64,000 nt of DNA from Lelliottia nimipressuralis (GTDB lineage Bacteria; Pseudomonadota; Gammaproteobacteria; Enterobacterales; Enterobacteriaceae), in NCBI RefSeq assembly GCF_004115925.1, contig NZ_SDDX01000013.1, positions 1 through 64,000 on the forward strand. Reading direction: 5' to 3'. The notes beneath the pieces are model-generated. The model worked only from the letters and a program-made list of their open reading frames with translations. It searched no databases and was not told the DNA's origin. The position numbers and the translations under genes are program-made. Positions 1-9,280 of this stretch are shown piece by piece; position 1 is the stretch's first letter; each line of letters starts with the position of its first letter.

Positions 1-15
1 CTGGAAGAGCGCTAA
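1..15 (+). CDS. trmO: C-terminal tail of trmO (tRNA methyltransferase), truncated by window start
   Basis: The first 15 bases read Leu-Glu-Glu-Arg-stop in frame 1. E. coli TrmO (YaeB/TsaA), the tRNA m6t6A37 methyltransferase encoded directly upstream of proS, ends in Ala-Leu-Glu-Pro-Arg, so this is probably its last four codons. Only position and four residues support the call. The rest of the gene lies outside the window. Confidence 0.5.
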   Translation: MEER

Positions 16-128
16 TTTTATTTTTCCTCTCTTTTGGCATCTTTGCCACACTGGTAAACTAAACCACTTTTTTTGTGTCAGTCTGACGTTTCAGCCTGGT
101 CCAATCGTCGAAATGGAACCGTAACAAC

Positions 129-1847
129 ATGCGTACTAGCCAATATCTGCTCTCCACACTGAAGGAGACACCTGCCGACGCTGAAGTCATCAGCCACCAG
201 CTGATGCTGCGCGCCGGGATGATCCGCAAGCTGGCCTCCGGGTTGTACACCTGGTTGCCGACCGGCCTGCGCGTCCTGAAAAAAGTCGAAAACATCGTGC
301 GTGAAGAGATGAACAACGCCGGTGCTATCGAGGTGTCCATGCCTGTGGTTCAGCCCGCTGACCTGTGGATGGAAAGTGGTCGCTGGGAGCAGTACGGCCC
401 GGAACTGCTGCGCTTTGTTGATCGCGGCGAGCGTCCGTTTGTGCTCGGCCCAACGCATGAAGAAGTGATCACTGACCTGATCCGTAACGAGCTGAACTCG
501 TACAAACAGCTGCCGCTGAACTTCTTCCAAATCCAGACCAAGTTCCGTGACGAAGTTCGCCCGCGTTTCGGCGTGATGCGTTCCCGCGAATTCCTGATGA
601 AAGATGCCTACTCTTTCCATACCTCACAGGAATCCCTGCAGGAAACTTACGACGTGATGTACGGTGCCTACAGCAAAATCTTCTCCCGTATGGGTCTGGA
701 TTTCCGCGCTGTACAGGCTGATACCGGTTCAATCGGCGGTAGCGCCTCTCACGAATTCCAGGTGCTGGCTCAGAGCGGCGAAGATGATGTGATCTTCTCC
801 GATACCTCTGACTACGCGGCGAACATCGAATTTGCTGAAGCGCTGGCACCTGCCACTCCGCGCGCAGCGGCGACCGAAGAGATGAAACTGGTCGACACGC
901 CAAACGCGAAAACCATCGCCGAGCTGGTTGAGCAGTTCAATCTGCCGATTGAGAAAACGGTGAAAACGCTGCTGGTGAAATCCGTTGAAGGTAGCGCGTA
1001 TCCGCTGGTTGCCCTGCTGGTTCGTGGCGATCACGAGCTGAACGAAGTGAAAGCCGAAAAACTGCCGCAGGTCGCAAGCCCGCTGACATTTGCTACCGAA
1101 GCGGAAATCCGTGCGGTGGTTAACGCAGGTCCAGGTTCACTGGGTCCGGTTAATCTGCCGGTTCCAGTCGTTATCGACCGTACCGTTGCCGCCATGAGCG
1201 ATTTCTCTGCTGGCGCTAACATCGACGGTAAGCACTACTTTGGCATCAACTGGGATCGCGACACTGCGACGCCAGAAGTGGCGGATATCCGTAACGTGGT
1301 TGCCGGCGATCCAAGCCCGGACGGCCAGGGTCATCTTCAGATCAAACGCGGTATCGAAGTAGGCCACATCTTCCAGCTGGGGACGAAGTACTCTCAGGCG
1401 CTGAACGCAGCCGTTCAGGGTGAAGACGGTCGTAACCAGATCCTGACCATGGGTTGCTACGGTATCGGTGTGACACGCGTTGTGGCTGCTGCCATTGAGC
1501 AGAACCACGATGAGCGCGGCATCGTCTGGCCAGACAATATCGCGCCGTTCCAGGTAGCAATTTTGCCAATGAACATGCATAAGTCTTATCGTGTTCAGGA
1601 ACTGGCTGAGAAACTGTACAGCGAACTGCGCGCGCAGGGCATCGAAGTGCTGATGGACGACCGTAAAGAGCGTCCGGGCGTGATGTTTGCGGATATGGAA
1701 CTGATCGGTATCCCACACACAGTCGTCATCGGCGACCGTAACCTCGATAGCGACGAGATTGAATATAAATACCGTCGCAGCGGCGAGAAGCAGATGATCA
1801 AGACTGGCGACATTCTTGATTACCTGGTGAAAGCCATCAAAGGTTAA
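129..1847 (+). CDS. proS: Prolyl-tRNA synthetase
   Basis: Charges tRNA(Pro) with proline in the cytoplasm. The 572-residue protein has the length of the E. coli enzyme and the class II fold signatures: motif 2 around residues 139-160 ([17 protein letters not shown]), and motif 3 around 441-468 (GCYGIGVTR). Between them, roughly residues 224-407, lies the YbaK-like insertion domain that hydrolyses mischarged Ala-tRNA(Pro), typical of bacterial-type ProS. The ATG at 129 gives the known N-terminus [13 protein letters not shown]. The gene follows trmO by about 110 bases and ends just before a strong hairpin. It faces nlpE tail to tail. Identity is very secure. Confidence 0.98.
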   Translation: MRTSQYLLSTLKETPADAEVISHQLMLRAGMIRKLASGLYTWLPTGLRVLKKVENIVREEMNNAGAIEVSMPVVQPADLWMESGRWEQYGPELLRFVDRGERPFVLGPTHEEVITDLIRNELNSYKQLPLNFFQIQTKFRDEVRPRFGVMRSREFLMKDAYSFHTSQESLQETYDVMYGAYSKIFSRMGLDFRAVQADTGSIGGSASHEFQVLAQSGEDDVIFSDTSDYAANIEFAEALAPATPRAAATEEMKLVDTPNAKTIAELVEQFNLPIEKTVKTLLVKSVEGSAYPLVALLVRGDHELNEVKAEKLPQVASPLTFATEAEIRAVVNAGPGSLGPVNLPVPVVIDRTVAAMSDFSAGANIDGKHYFGINWDRDTATPEVADIRNVVAGDPSPDGQGHLQIKRGIEVGHIFQLGTKYSQALNAAVQGEDGRNQILTMGCYGIGVTRVVAAAIEQNHDERGIVWPDNIAPFQVAILPMNMHKSYRVQELAEKLYSELRAQGIEVLMDDRKERPGVMFADMELIGIPHTVVIGDRNLDSDEIEYKYRRSGEKQMIKTGDILDYLVKAIKG

Positions 1848-1852
1848 GACAT

Positions 1853-1884
1853 AAAAAACCCCGCCTCGGCGGGGTTTTCTTTTA
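1853..1884. terminator. Bidirectional intrinsic terminator between proS and nlpE
   Basis: A CCCCGCC/GGCGGGG stem with a TC loop is flanked by an A-run on the left and a T-rich run on the right, so it can end transcription from both convergent genes, proS (plus) and nlpE (minus). Confidence 0.9.
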
Positions 1885-1898
1885 CGTCTGATTCAGTC

Positions 1899-2597
1899 TT
1901 ACTTGCTGTCGCAGTCTTTACCCGCCACAAACTTTGCATTCTTATCCGTTACCAGCGTTTTGACCATCTCACCGCTGTCCGGGTTCGGCTCCAGCGTGAA
2001 GTGACCGTCCACCGTCAACAGTACCGGCTTGCTGTCATTCCCGCGCGCCACGGCATAATCACGTTCCAGCTGGGCATTATTCGCGACACTCACTTTTTTG
2101 CCCGTGGCACAGTCGGTGAAGACCGCTGCATCCGCCATGTAGAAATACATGCCGCGCATTGCCATTGGAGTGGACGGCAGCGCTGCTTTAACTGGTGCAA
2201 GGGTGTAATTAAACTGGGACTCGATTGGATTCCCTTCTCGATCCAGCATCTCCATGCCTTCGCCTTTGGCACGGAAATAGGTTTTCTCGCCTTCAGCATC
2301 CGTCAGCACCAACTTCTCAGCCGTGCGTGCCCATTTACCATAAGACGCAAAGGAAGAGGGCTCTTTCGCGCCCTGATAGCGCTGGTTCATCACCCATGAA
2401 CCGTCCTTTTCCAGGAACAGAGTCGTTTCAATACCTTCACAGTCTGCGCACGGCAGAACGCCGCGCCAGCTCTGCTGCATCGGCTTCAACTCTTCGGAGT
2501 GCGTCGGTTGCAGAGTCTGCATCTCGGCGCGGTTGTTACACCCTATTAATGCAAACAGTGTGGACGCGGCCAACACTGACAATATCGCTTTATTCAC
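1899..2597 (-). CDS. nlpE: Outer-membrane lipoprotein NlpE, Cpx-pathway surface sensor
   Basis: NlpE (CutF) is an outer-membrane lipoprotein that activates the CpxA/CpxR envelope-stress system on surface contact or when its own lipidation or folding fails. The start is a GTG at 2597 behind AAGGAATT, giving VNKAILSV and 232 residues (E. coli about 236). Reading further upstream would add a non-homologous leader. A type II signal peptide ends in the lipobox LIGC with Cys20 as lipidation site. A CxxC pair (CADC, residues 50-53) lies in the N-terminal barrel and two more Cys sit in the C-terminal domain, as needed for the redox-sensing disulfides. Gene order proS/nlpE/arfB/yaeQ matches E. coli. 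Confidence 0.95.
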   Translation of the reverse strand: MNKAILSVLAASTLFALIGCNNRAEMQTLQPTHSEELKPMQQSWRGVLPCADCEGIETTLFLEKDGSWVMNQRYQGAKEPSSFASYGKWARTAEKLVLTDAEGEKTYFRAKGEGMEMLDREGNPIESQFNYTLAPVKAALPSTPMAMRGMYFYMADAAVFTDCATGKKVSVANNAQLERDYAVARGNDSKPVLLTVDGHFTLEPNPDSGEMVKTLVTDKNAKFVAGKDCDSK

Positions 2598-2631
2598 GAT
2601 GAATTCCTTATAACAATGTAATCCTGGTACG

Positions 2632-3054
2632 TTATTCCTGGGGCCGACGTACTTTTCCACGCAGTGATTTTACGGTGGATTTCTGCGCTTTTGATGACAA
2701 TCGGCGCTCTTTCGACGCCCGCGTCGGTCGCGTGGCCCGGCGGCTTTTTTGCACCGCCGTAAGCTCCTGTATGACCGCCACCAGCCGGGAAAGTGCGGCT
2801 TCGCGATTCAAATCCTGGCTGCGGTACTCTTGCGCCTTAATAATGATGACGCCATCGCTGGTAATCAGATGATGGCTGGCAGCCAGCAGGGCTTCTTTAT
2901 AGGACTCTGGCAGGCTGGAGGCCCGAATGTCAAAGCGCAGATGAATCGCCGTTGAGGCTTTATTTACATGCTGGCCACCCGCACCCTGAGCCCGGATCGC
3001 GGTAATTTCCAGCTCATTATCAGGAATGGTAACGGTTCGGGACACCACAATCAT
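2632..3054 (-). CDS. arfB: Alternative ribosome-rescue factor ArfB (YaeJ), peptidyl-tRNA hydrolase
   Basis: ArfB enters the empty A site of ribosomes stalled on non-stop mRNA and hydrolyses the peptidyl-tRNA. The 140-residue product carries the release-factor GGQ motif at residues 26-28 ([11 protein letters not shown]) and a very basic C-terminal tail (about residue 105 on, rich in Arg/Lys), which in the family lies in the mRNA entry tunnel. The ATG at 3054 overlaps the end of yaeQ by four bases (ATGA), so the two are probably translationally coupled. Five extra upstream residues are possible from an earlier start but are not in E. coli. Confidence 0.95.
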   Translation of the reverse strand: MIVVSRTVTIPDNELEITAIRAQGAGGQHVNKASTAIHLRFDIRASSLPESYKEALLAASHHLITSDGVIIIKAQEYRSQDLNREAALSRLVAVIQELTAVQKSRRATRPTRASKERRLSSKAQKSTVKSLRGKVRRPQE

Positions 3055-3596
3055 GACGGGGATTGCCACGCAGTCAGATGAATTTCCAGATTATTCTGAG
3101 CATCAGACAGCCAGATTGCCCCATCCTGAATCGTCGCCTGCAGTGCCATCGTACGGGTGGCAAATGCGGTCAGTTGCGCCAGCTGTTCGTCATCCAGATA
3201 CCATACCGACAGGTGCGAATACTGCGCGCATTTACGCTGGTTTTGCTGCCACCAAATCTCCGCAGCACGTTGATTATAGGCGAAAATCGCGACTTCAGCC
3301 GCCTGAGTGCAGGCCTTTTTGATACGACGCTCGTCCGGCAGACCCAGTTCGATCCACAAATCGATACCCATATGATCGTTACGCAGCCAGGCTTCCGGCT
3401 CTTCTTCAGCGCTCAAACCACGCGTAAATTGCAGGCGTTCATTGGCGTACTTAATCCACGCCAGCAGGCGCAGCATCATGCGCTCCTGCGTTTCGGACGG
3501 GTGACGGGCCAGCGTTAACGACGCATCGAGAAACTGGTTGCGGTCAAGGTCAGCTACGTTGACTACCGCTTTATAAATTGTCGCTTTCAGCGCCAT
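3051..3596 (-). CDS. yaeQ: YaeQ family protein
   Basis: A 181-residue protein starting [18 protein letters not shown], clearly YaeQ. The family has a PD-(D/E)XK nuclease-like fold. In E. coli and Salmonella it was reported as a multicopy suppressor affecting haemolysin expression, but its physiological role is unsettled. It is the first gene of the yaeQ-arfB pair and is divergent from yaeP-rof across about 200 bases. No signal peptide or membrane segment is visible. Confidence 0.93.
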   Translation of the reverse strand: MALKATIYKAVVNVADLDRNQFLDASLTLARHPSETQERMMLRLLAWIKYANERLQFTRGLSAEEEPEAWLRNDHMGIDLWIELGLPDERRIKKACTQAAEVAIFAYNQRAAEIWWQQNQRKCAQYSHLSVWYLDDEQLAQLTAFATRTMALQATIQDGAIWLSDAQNNLEIHLTAWQSPS

Positions 3597-3672
3597 GAGA
3601 GAACTCCATTCGAATCAGGTGCCCATTGTAGCGAAATTCCGGCCAAAAGGCTGTTACGCAGCGGCGAATCTC

Positions 3673-3717
3673 AGCAATATCAAGGCGCTGATATTGCTTG
3701 AATGAGTATGGTATAGT
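3673..3717 (+). promoter_or_regulatory. Putative yaeP-rof promoter with a 9-bp inverted repeat over its -35 region
   Basis: An extended -10 element TGGTATAGT (TATAGT at 3712-3717) lies about 78 bases upstream of yaeP. No good -35 hexamer is placed at 17 bp. Instead perfect arms AGCAATATC (3673-3681) and GATATTGCT (3690-3698), separated by eight bases, cover that region, as expected of an operator for a dimeric regulator. Promoter and operator roles are inferred. Confidence 0.45.
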
Positions 3718-3794
3718 CACCTTGCTAAACCGAGTTTATCTTCGTAGGCTTAAGTGTATCTCACAGTAACGTCAGTGCGCTGGCAGGAGGGGAT

Positions 3795-3995
3795 GTGGAA
3801 AATTATTGTGAGTTAATTCGCAAAAGGTATGCGGAAATTGCCAGCGGAGATCTGGGGTATATCCCGGATGCGTTGGGCTGTGTATTGAAAGTGCTGAATG
3901 AAGTGGCGTCGGACGCCAGCCTTTCAGAATCGGTCAGGGAAAAAGCGGCGTATGCTGCTGCGAATTTACTGGTGAGCGATTATGTCAATGAATGA
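3795..3995 (+). CDS. yaeP: Small conserved protein YaeP
   Basis: A 66-residue protein with the YaeP sequence ([20 protein letters not shown]). Its function is unknown; the UPF0253 family is restricted to gammaproteobacteria. The start is a GTG at 3795, closely behind AGGAGG; an ATG two bases earlier is in another frame. Its last 14 bases overlap rof, which suggests a two-gene operon with coupled translation, as in E. coli. Confidence 0.92.
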   Translation: MENYCELIRKRYAEIASGDLGYIPDALGCVLKVLNEVASDASLSESVREKAAYAAANLLVSDYVNE

Positions 3996-4242
3996 TACCT
4001 ATCAACCCATCAACTGTGATGACTACGATAACCTCGAGCTTGCCTGCCAGAATCACCTGATCCTGGCGCTGGCCTTAAAAGACGGCGAGGAGCTGAAAGC
4101 AAAAGCGAGTGACCTTGTATCACGTAAGAACGTTGAATATCTGGTCGTCGAAGACGCAGGTGCAACGCGTGAACTTCGTCTCGATAAAATTGCCAGCTTT
4201 AGTCATCCGGATATCGGCACCGTCGTGGTGAGCGAATCCTAA
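3982..4242 (+). CDS. rof: Rho-binding antiterminator Rof (YaeO)
   Basis: Rof binds the transcription termination factor Rho near its primary RNA-binding site and inhibits Rho-dependent termination. The product is 86 residues, starting [19 protein letters not shown]; an internal ATG two codons later (MNDTYQ) gives the 84-residue form also used for E. coli. The small Sm-like fold of the family fits the length. It overlaps yaeP by 14 bases and is followed by a hairpin shared with the convergent tilS. Confidence 0.95.
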   Translation: MSMNDTYQPINCDDYDNLELACQNHLILALALKDGEELKAKASDLVSRKNVEYLVVEDAGATRELRLDKIASFSHPDIGTVVVSES

Positions 4243-4250
4243 TTCCTTTT

Positions 4251-4272
4251 AACGGGCAGCTCACTGCCCGTT
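4251..4272. terminator. Hairpin between convergent rof and tilS
   Basis: A perfect AACGGGCAG/CTGCCCGTT stem with a CTCA loop follows rof and touches the tilS stop codon. Neither side has a good U-run, so it is a weaker terminator than others in the window. Confidence 0.5.
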
Positions 4273-5557
4273 ACGCTTTCCGCTCGAAACTCACACCCTG
4301 TTCCGCCCAGCCTTCCTGCGTGATAAACACGCCCGCCGCCGCAATTAAGTTTTCGCCATAAAAAAGCAGAGGCGTGGAATCACGTAGCCAGGGCGGGATA
4401 TGGCACTCCTGCCAGATTTTTTTCAGCTTGCGCCCGCCGTTACGATCCACAATGTGTAAATTCCCGCTGGCCTTAAAACGGATCGTTACCTTTTCACCCG
4501 CCTCCGGCAGTCGTACATTCCCGGCACCTTCAAGACAAACCTGGCCCGCCCCCTGCGGCAGTTCCAGTGGCTTACGGATATTACCCCACGGAAGGATTTC
4601 ATCGGCCAGTGACGGCTGATGCTTGATCCACCAGAGCTGCTCTTTGTAACGTCTCAGTTCAAAATCGTTAAAGCGTAAGCACGGATTGGCATCTTCGCGC
4701 GCCTGCGCGACCTCTTCCCAGATGCGGTTGAGCATGTCGCGCGAGGGCATCTGGGCATCATGACCGGCCAGCCAGCGTCGCAGCAGCGCTCCACGGCGCA
4801 CGGCACTCATCGCCAGCAGCGGCGCAATGCGCAGCGCTCGCTCTTGCGACATCAGGCTCTCCAGCTCCTCGCTGAGGAGTTCATCCAGCAAGCTCTCCTG
4901 CTCTGCGCATAATTTCGCACTCCTCGCCGTCGCCTCGGCAAAGTGCGGCCAACGCTGAGAAAGTTCGGGCAAAATGCGCAGGCGAAGGAAGTTCCGGTCG
5001 TAGGCGTCATCCTGATTGCTTTCATCTTCAATCCAGCAAAGATAATGTTCCTGCGCCCAGCGCTCCAGTGAAGCGCGGGTTTCCCTCAGCAGTGGGCGTA
5101 ATAAGTGCGTACCGGCAAATTCACTTCGCTCAGCCATTGCGGATAATCCTGCCGGGCCGCTGCCGCGTTTGAGCGCTAATAAGAAGGTTTCACACTGATC
5201 GTCGAGATGCTGCGCCGTGACAATCGCTTCGCCGGGCAGAAGTGATTTCTCAAAGGCAGCATAGCGCGCTTTCCGTGCCTGAGCTTCAGTCCCGAGACCT
5301 TCATCCAACAGCGTCACGCGTTCAATCAAAAGCGGGATATTCCAGGCCAGGCAAAGCGACTCGCAGTGAGCGACCCACTCATCGGCAAAGGGACTCAGCC
5401 CGTGATGAATATGAATCGCGCGGATTTGCACGTCCGCTTCCTGTTCGCGCCATAGCATCAGTCGGTGCAGCAGGACGGTTGAATCCAGGCCGCCGCTAAA
5501 GCCCACCAGCAGCTGGCGGTAAGGAGAAACTGACTGGGCAATCGCAGGTTGGGTCAT
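4271..5557 (-). CDS. tilS: tRNA(Ile)-lysidine synthetase
   Basis: TilS attaches lysine to C34 of tRNA(Ile)(CAU), converting it from Met- to Ile-specific and allowing AUA decoding. The PP-loop ATP site SGGLDS is at residues 21-26 and the family's two C-terminal substrate-binding domains are present to the end (total 428 residues, E. coli 432). I chose the ATG at 5557 because it gives an N-terminus of the length seen in E. coli; a GTG at 5569 would add four residues. Neither has a strong ribosome-binding site. Confidence 0.95.
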   Translation of the reverse strand: MTQPAIAQSVSPYRQLLVGFSGGLDSTVLLHRLMLWREQEADVQIRAIHIHHGLSPFADEWVAHCESLCLAWNIPLLIERVTLLDEGLGTEAQARKARYAAFEKSLLPGEAIVTAQHLDDQCETFLLALKRGSGPAGLSAMAERSEFAGTHLLRPLLRETRASLERWAQEHYLCWIEDESNQDDAYDRNFLRLRILPELSQRWPHFAEATARSAKLCAEQESLLDELLSEELESLMSQERALRIAPLLAMSAVRRGALLRRWLAGHDAQMPSRDMLNRIWEEVAQAREDANPCLRFNDFELRRYKEQLWWIKHQPSLADEILPWGNIRKPLELPQGAGQVCLEGAGNVRLPEAGEKVTIRFKASGNLHIVDRNGGRKLKKIWQECHIPPWLRDSTPLLFYGENLIAAAGVFITQEGWAEQGVSFERKA

Positions 5558-5574
5558 AGCGGAATTCACAGAGA

Positions 5575-5605
5575 GACAATGCCCGGAAAATTACCGAGCA
5601 TTGTC
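5575..5605. repeat. Inverted repeat in the tilS/yaeR gap
   Basis: Arms GACAATGC (5575-5582) and GCATTGTC (5598-5605), extended by an inner CCGG/CCG pairing, lie between the yaeR stop and the tilS start. There is no U-run on either side, so an attenuator or protein site is more likely than a terminator. The role is unknown. Confidence 0.5.
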
Positions 5606-5619
5606 ATGGATGGCAAGCA

Positions 5620-6009
5620 TTACTGCTGATAAAGCTCCAGCGGCAAACCGTCCGGATCGTTGAAGAACGTAAAGCGCTTGTCGGTAAAGGGATCGATGCG
5701 AATGGCTTCGCACTTCACGCCATGCGCGTCAAGATGCTGCACCGCCTGCTCGATATCCCCTACGCTGAAGGCCAGATGGCGAAGCCCACAGGCTTCAGGC
5801 CGCGACGGGCGTGCTGGCGGGAAAGGAAAAGAGAACAGCTCAATCACATATTGCCCGTTCAACGCCAGGTCACCTTTCCACGAATCACGCTCGGCGCGAT
5901 ACGCTTCGCTCATCAGCGTGAACCCGAGAATGTCGCAATAAAATGCCTTACTTTTGGCATAGTCAGTCGCAATGATCGCAATATGGTGAACCTGTTTTAA
6001 ACCCAGCAT
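5620..6009 (-). CDS. yaeR: VOC-family metalloenzyme YaeR (glyoxalase-like)
   Basis: A 129-residue protein of the vicinal oxygen chelate superfamily (glyoxalase I/bleomycin resistance fold). Candidate metal ligands are His9 in the HHIAIIATDY segment, a Glu in VIELFSFPFP, a His in CGLRHLAFSV and the terminal Glu in DGLPLELYQQ. It matches E. coli YaeR (also labelled GloA2) along its whole length. The reaction is not established. It sits between ldcC and tilS on the same strand, as in E. coli. Confidence 0.88.
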   Translation of the reverse strand: MLGLKQVHHIAIIATDYAKSKAFYCDILGFTLMSEAYRAERDSWKGDLALNGQYVIELFSFPFPPARPSRPEACGLRHLAFSVGDIEQAVQHLDAHGVKCEAIRIDPFTDKRFTFFNDPDGLPLELYQQ

Positions 6010-6067
6010 AGCCTCTCCTTTTTATGAGGAGTAAACGTTACAACCGAGCCCCCTGGCACGCAAGGGC

Positions 6068-8206
6068 TCAGCTATTTTTTAAGACTCGCACCCAGTAGCC
6101 GCCGTTTTCATCGCGTTTCGCCCCGTGAATGTCGGTCTCAAACCCGGGATAGTGCCGCCCCACCGAGCACAGCATCAGCAGGAAATCGAGCACTGCCCGG
6201 CTTTGTTCGGTAATCATCTCCCCCGGCATCAACAGCGGAACGCCTGGCGGATAAGGCAGGATCATATTCGCCGATATGCGCCCCACCAGATTTTCCAGCT
6301 CGATAGTTTCCACTTCCCCTTTCACCTGACGTTGCCAGGCTTTGTGCGGCGTCAGTTTCATTTCAGGTAAAACGTCAAACGCCTGCAGCATCAGCCGGGG
6401 CAGATCGTGCTGACGGATCAGCTTGTGGATCCCCTGAGCCAGATCCTGGATCCGCATGTTGCGGTAGAAATCTGGATCTTCGGCATACAGATCCGGCAGC
6501 ATATTTTTTACCCGCAGATTGAGATCGTAGGCGCGTTTGAACTCCATCAGTCCTCGCAGCAGCCCCATTGCGCGGGTTTTATCGATGCCGATACTGAACA
6601 AAAACAGCAGATTGTACGGCCCGGTTTTCTCCACCACCACGCCTCGCTCATCGAGGAATTTCGCCACCAGCGCCGCGGGAATGCCGTCATCGCTCATCGT
6701 CCCCTGCTCATCCATTCCCGGCGTCAGAATGGTGACTTTTACCGGATCGAGGAACATATGATCCGCATCAGCATCGCGGAATCCATGCCAGCTCTCGCCT
6801 GGCGCGACGGACCAGCACTCCGCTTCATCAATCTCCTCCGGCTGCCAGATATCAAAGAACCAGCCGTCGGCTTCGTCTTTGAGTCGCTGGACCTCTTTGC
6901 GGAAATGGAGCGCTCGCTCCACCGAACGATTGATCAAGCGTTTGCCCGGATTCCCCCTCAGCATCGCGGCTGCCGTTTCAATCGAGGCCACCAGCGGATA
7001 GCTCGGCGATGTGGTGGTGTGCATCATAAAGGCTTCGTTGAAGGTCTCTTCGTCGTATTCGCCCTTAATGTGGATCAACGATGCCTGCGAAAACGCCGCC
7101 AGCATTTTGTGCGTCGACTGGGTTTCGAAGAACACTTTACCCGGCACCCGCTCACCGCTCATTCCGCTTTTGCCCGCATAGATCGGGTGGAAATTCGTGT
7201 AAGGAACCCAGGCGGAATCAAAGTGGATCGAGGGGACATCCAGCGTCTGCTTTATCCAGTTGGTGTTGTATAGCAGCCCGTCGTAAGTCGAGTTGGTGAT
7301 CACGGCGTGAATGGGCCAGCTCGCTCCTTCAACAGATGCGACTTTTTGTTCAATGGCGGCGTAGGAAAACTCCCTGCGTGGAATACCCCCCAGGATGCCT
7401 AACGCATTTCGCGTCGGCGACAGCCAGAGCGGGACGACATCGCTCATCATCAGCAGATGGGCCAGCGATTTGTGGCAGTTGCGATCAATCAGCAGCGTAC
7501 TTCCGGCCGGGGCGGCGTACATCCCGACAATCTTATTGGAAGTCGACGTGCCGTTCGTCACCATATAACTCTGTTCGGCGCCGAAGGTGCGGGCAATATA
7601 CTCTTCCGCCTCCAGATGCGGGCCGGTGTGATCCAGCAGCGATCCCAGCTCTGTGACCGAAATCGAGACATCCGCTTTCAACGTGTTGCCGCCAAAGAAA
7701 TCGTAGAACAGGCAGCCAACGGGGCTTTTCTGATACGCCGTACCCGCCATATGGCCCGGCGTGCAGAAGGTGTATTTGCCCTCTTTTACGTAATTGAACA
7801 GCGCACGGGTAAAAGGAGGCGTGATGTTATCGAGATACTCATGTGTGTATTGCTCGATGCGCGTCGCAATATCGTCGGCAGCGCCGAGGGCATACTCAAA
7901 AAACCACAGCGCCATGCGCATATCATGAGCGCTGACATCCATCGTCGAATGGGTATTGATAAAGGCGTACAGCGGCAGATATTCATTAAGTTGATTGATA
8001 TCGCTGCACAGCTCCAGATCGTACTCATCCCAGTCGAAAACGACGCCACAGATGCGTGGATTGTGTTCGATAACCTTCAGCAGATCGGCGCTGTTGTTCG
8101 GCCAGATAAGCTGAAATCCGCGGGACTGCAGTGATTTTTCCAGCTCCTTGATGGGCTCGTCTTTATAAAAGACGCCATGTGGACCCATGATGGCAATGAT
8201 GTTCAT
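6068..8206 (-). CDS. ldcC: Lysine decarboxylase, constitutive form LdcC
   Basis: Decarboxylates L-lysine to cadaverine and CO2 with pyridoxal phosphate. The 712-residue enzyme has the N-terminal receiver-like wing domain (NIIAIMGPHGVFYKDEP), the fold-I PLP core with Schiff-base lysine in the STHKML motif near residue 367, and the C-terminal domain. I call it LdcC, not the acid-induced CadA, from its place next to accA and yaeR and from the absence of cadB/cadC. In E. coli LdcC is expressed weakly from RpoS-dependent transcription and lacks the acid induction of CadA. The gene ends at a TGA inside a GAGCCC/GGGCTC hairpin (6046-6069). Confidence 0.95.
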   Translation of the reverse strand: MNIIAIMGPHGVFYKDEPIKELEKSLQSRGFQLIWPNNSADLLKVIEHNPRICGVVFDWDEYDLELCSDINQLNEYLPLYAFINTHSTMDVSAHDMRMALWFFEYALGAADDIATRIEQYTHEYLDNITPPFTRALFNYVKEGKYTFCTPGHMAGTAYQKSPVGCLFYDFFGGNTLKADVSISVTELGSLLDHTGPHLEAEEYIARTFGAEQSYMVTNGTSTSNKIVGMYAAPAGSTLLIDRNCHKSLAHLLMMSDVVPLWLSPTRNALGILGGIPRREFSYAAIEQKVASVEGASWPIHAVITNSTYDGLLYNTNWIKQTLDVPSIHFDSAWVPYTNFHPIYAGKSGMSGERVPGKVFFETQSTHKMLAAFSQASLIHIKGEYDEETFNEAFMMHTTTSPSYPLVASIETAAAMLRGNPGKRLINRSVERALHFRKEVQRLKDEADGWFFDIWQPEEIDEAECWSVAPGESWHGFRDADADHMFLDPVKVTILTPGMDEQGTMSDDGIPAALVAKFLDERGVVVEKTGPYNLLFLFSIGIDKTRAMGLLRGLMEFKRAYDLNLRVKNMLPDLYAEDPDFYRNMRIQDLAQGIHKLIRQHDLPRLMLQAFDVLPEMKLTPHKAWQRQVKGEVETIELENLVGRISANMILPYPPGVPLLMPGEMITEQSRAVLDFLLMLCSVGRHYPGFETDIHGAKRDENGGYWVRVLKNS

Positions 8207-8261
8207 GGTCTACCTCCTTGAAAAACATTAGATAAGCATAGCCGAGGTAAACGGCAGGTAT

Positions 8262-8290
8262 AAAAAAAGCCGCAACAGTGTGCGGCTTTT
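8262..8290 (-). terminator. Intrinsic terminator after accA
   Basis: A stem AAAAGCCGCA/TGCGGCTTTT with a six-base loop lies 19 bases beyond the accA stop. Read on the minus strand it ends in a run of seven T, so it should close the long uppS-to-accA unit before ldcC. Confidence 0.88.
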
Positions 8291-8308
8291 AAGATTTATG
8301 TGTGCAAC

Positions 8309-9268
8309 TTACGCGTAACCGTAGCTCATCAGGCGCTGATAGCGACGGTTGAGCAGGTCTTCTTTGCTCAGCACATCGAGATCGGCCAGGTCAGCCAGCA
8401 GCTGCGCCTTAAGGGAAGCGGCCATCACTTCCGGCTTACGGTGCGCGCCACCCAGTGGTTCTGGGATCACGGTATCGATCAGTTTCAGCTCTTTCAGGCG
8501 TGGTGCGATGATACCCATTGCTTCCGCTGCCAGCGGCGCTTTGTCTGCACTCTTCCACAGAATGGAGGCACAGCCTTCAGGGGAGATAACGGAATAGGTG
8601 CTGTACTGCAGCATATTCACTTTATCGCCCACGCCGATAGCCAGTGCGCCACCGGAGCCGCCTTCACCGATCACGGTACAAATCACCGGAACGGAGAGAC
8701 GCGACATTTCACGCAGGTTACGTGCGATAGCTTCAGACTGACCGCGCTCTTCTGCACCAACACCTGGGTATGCACCTGGGGTGTCGATAAAGGTCACGAT
8801 AGGCATGTTAAAGCGCTCTGCCATTTCCATCAGGCGCAGGGCCTTACGGTAGCCTTCCGGCGCTGGCATCCCAAAGTTACGACGGATTTTCTCTTTGGTT
8901 TCACGGCCTTTCTGATGACCAATGATCATCACCGGGCGACCATCCAGACGTGCGATACCGCCAACAATGGCTTTGTCGTCAGCATAAGCGCGATCGCCTG
9001 CCAGTTCGTCAAATTCATCAAACGCCAGGCGGACATAATCCAGGGTGTACGGGCGCTGTGGATGACGAGCCAGCTGGGCAATCTGCCATGCGCCGAGATC
9101 GGCAAAGATTTTGCGCGTCAGTTCTACGCTTTTTTCACGCAGACGATGCACTTCTTCGTCGATGTTAATATCCAGTTTTTCATCCTGACGGCTTACCGCT
9201 GTCAAAGAATCGATTTTCGCTTCCAGCTCTGCAATCGGCTGTTCGAAATCAAGGAAATTCAGACTCAT
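8309..9268 (-). CDS. accA: Acetyl-CoA carboxylase carboxyltransferase subunit alpha
   Basis: AccA forms with AccD the carboxyltransferase that moves the carboxyl group from biotin (on AccB) to acetyl-CoA, giving malonyl-CoA, the committed step of fatty-acid synthesis. It is 319 residues, as in E. coli, with the crotonase-like core ([20 protein letters not shown], then [15 protein letters not shown]). It lies 12 bases downstream of dnaE and is the last gene before the terminator. Confidence 0.98.
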   Translation of the reverse strand: MSLNFLDFEQPIAELEAKIDSLTAVSRQDEKLDINIDEEVHRLREKSVELTRKIFADLGAWQIAQLARHPQRPYTLDYVRLAFDEFDELAGDRAYADDKAIVGGIARLDGRPVMIIGHQKGRETKEKIRRNFGMPAPEGYRKALRLMEMAERFNMPIVTFIDTPGAYPGVGAEERGQSEAIARNLREMSRLSVPVICTVIGEGGSGGALAIGVGDKVNMLQYSTYSVISPEGCASILWKSADKAPLAAEAMGIIAPRLKELKLIDTVIPEPLGGAHRKPEVMAASLKAQLLADLADLDVLSKEDLLNRRYQRLMSYGYA

Positions 9269-9280
9269 AGTATTCCTGTA

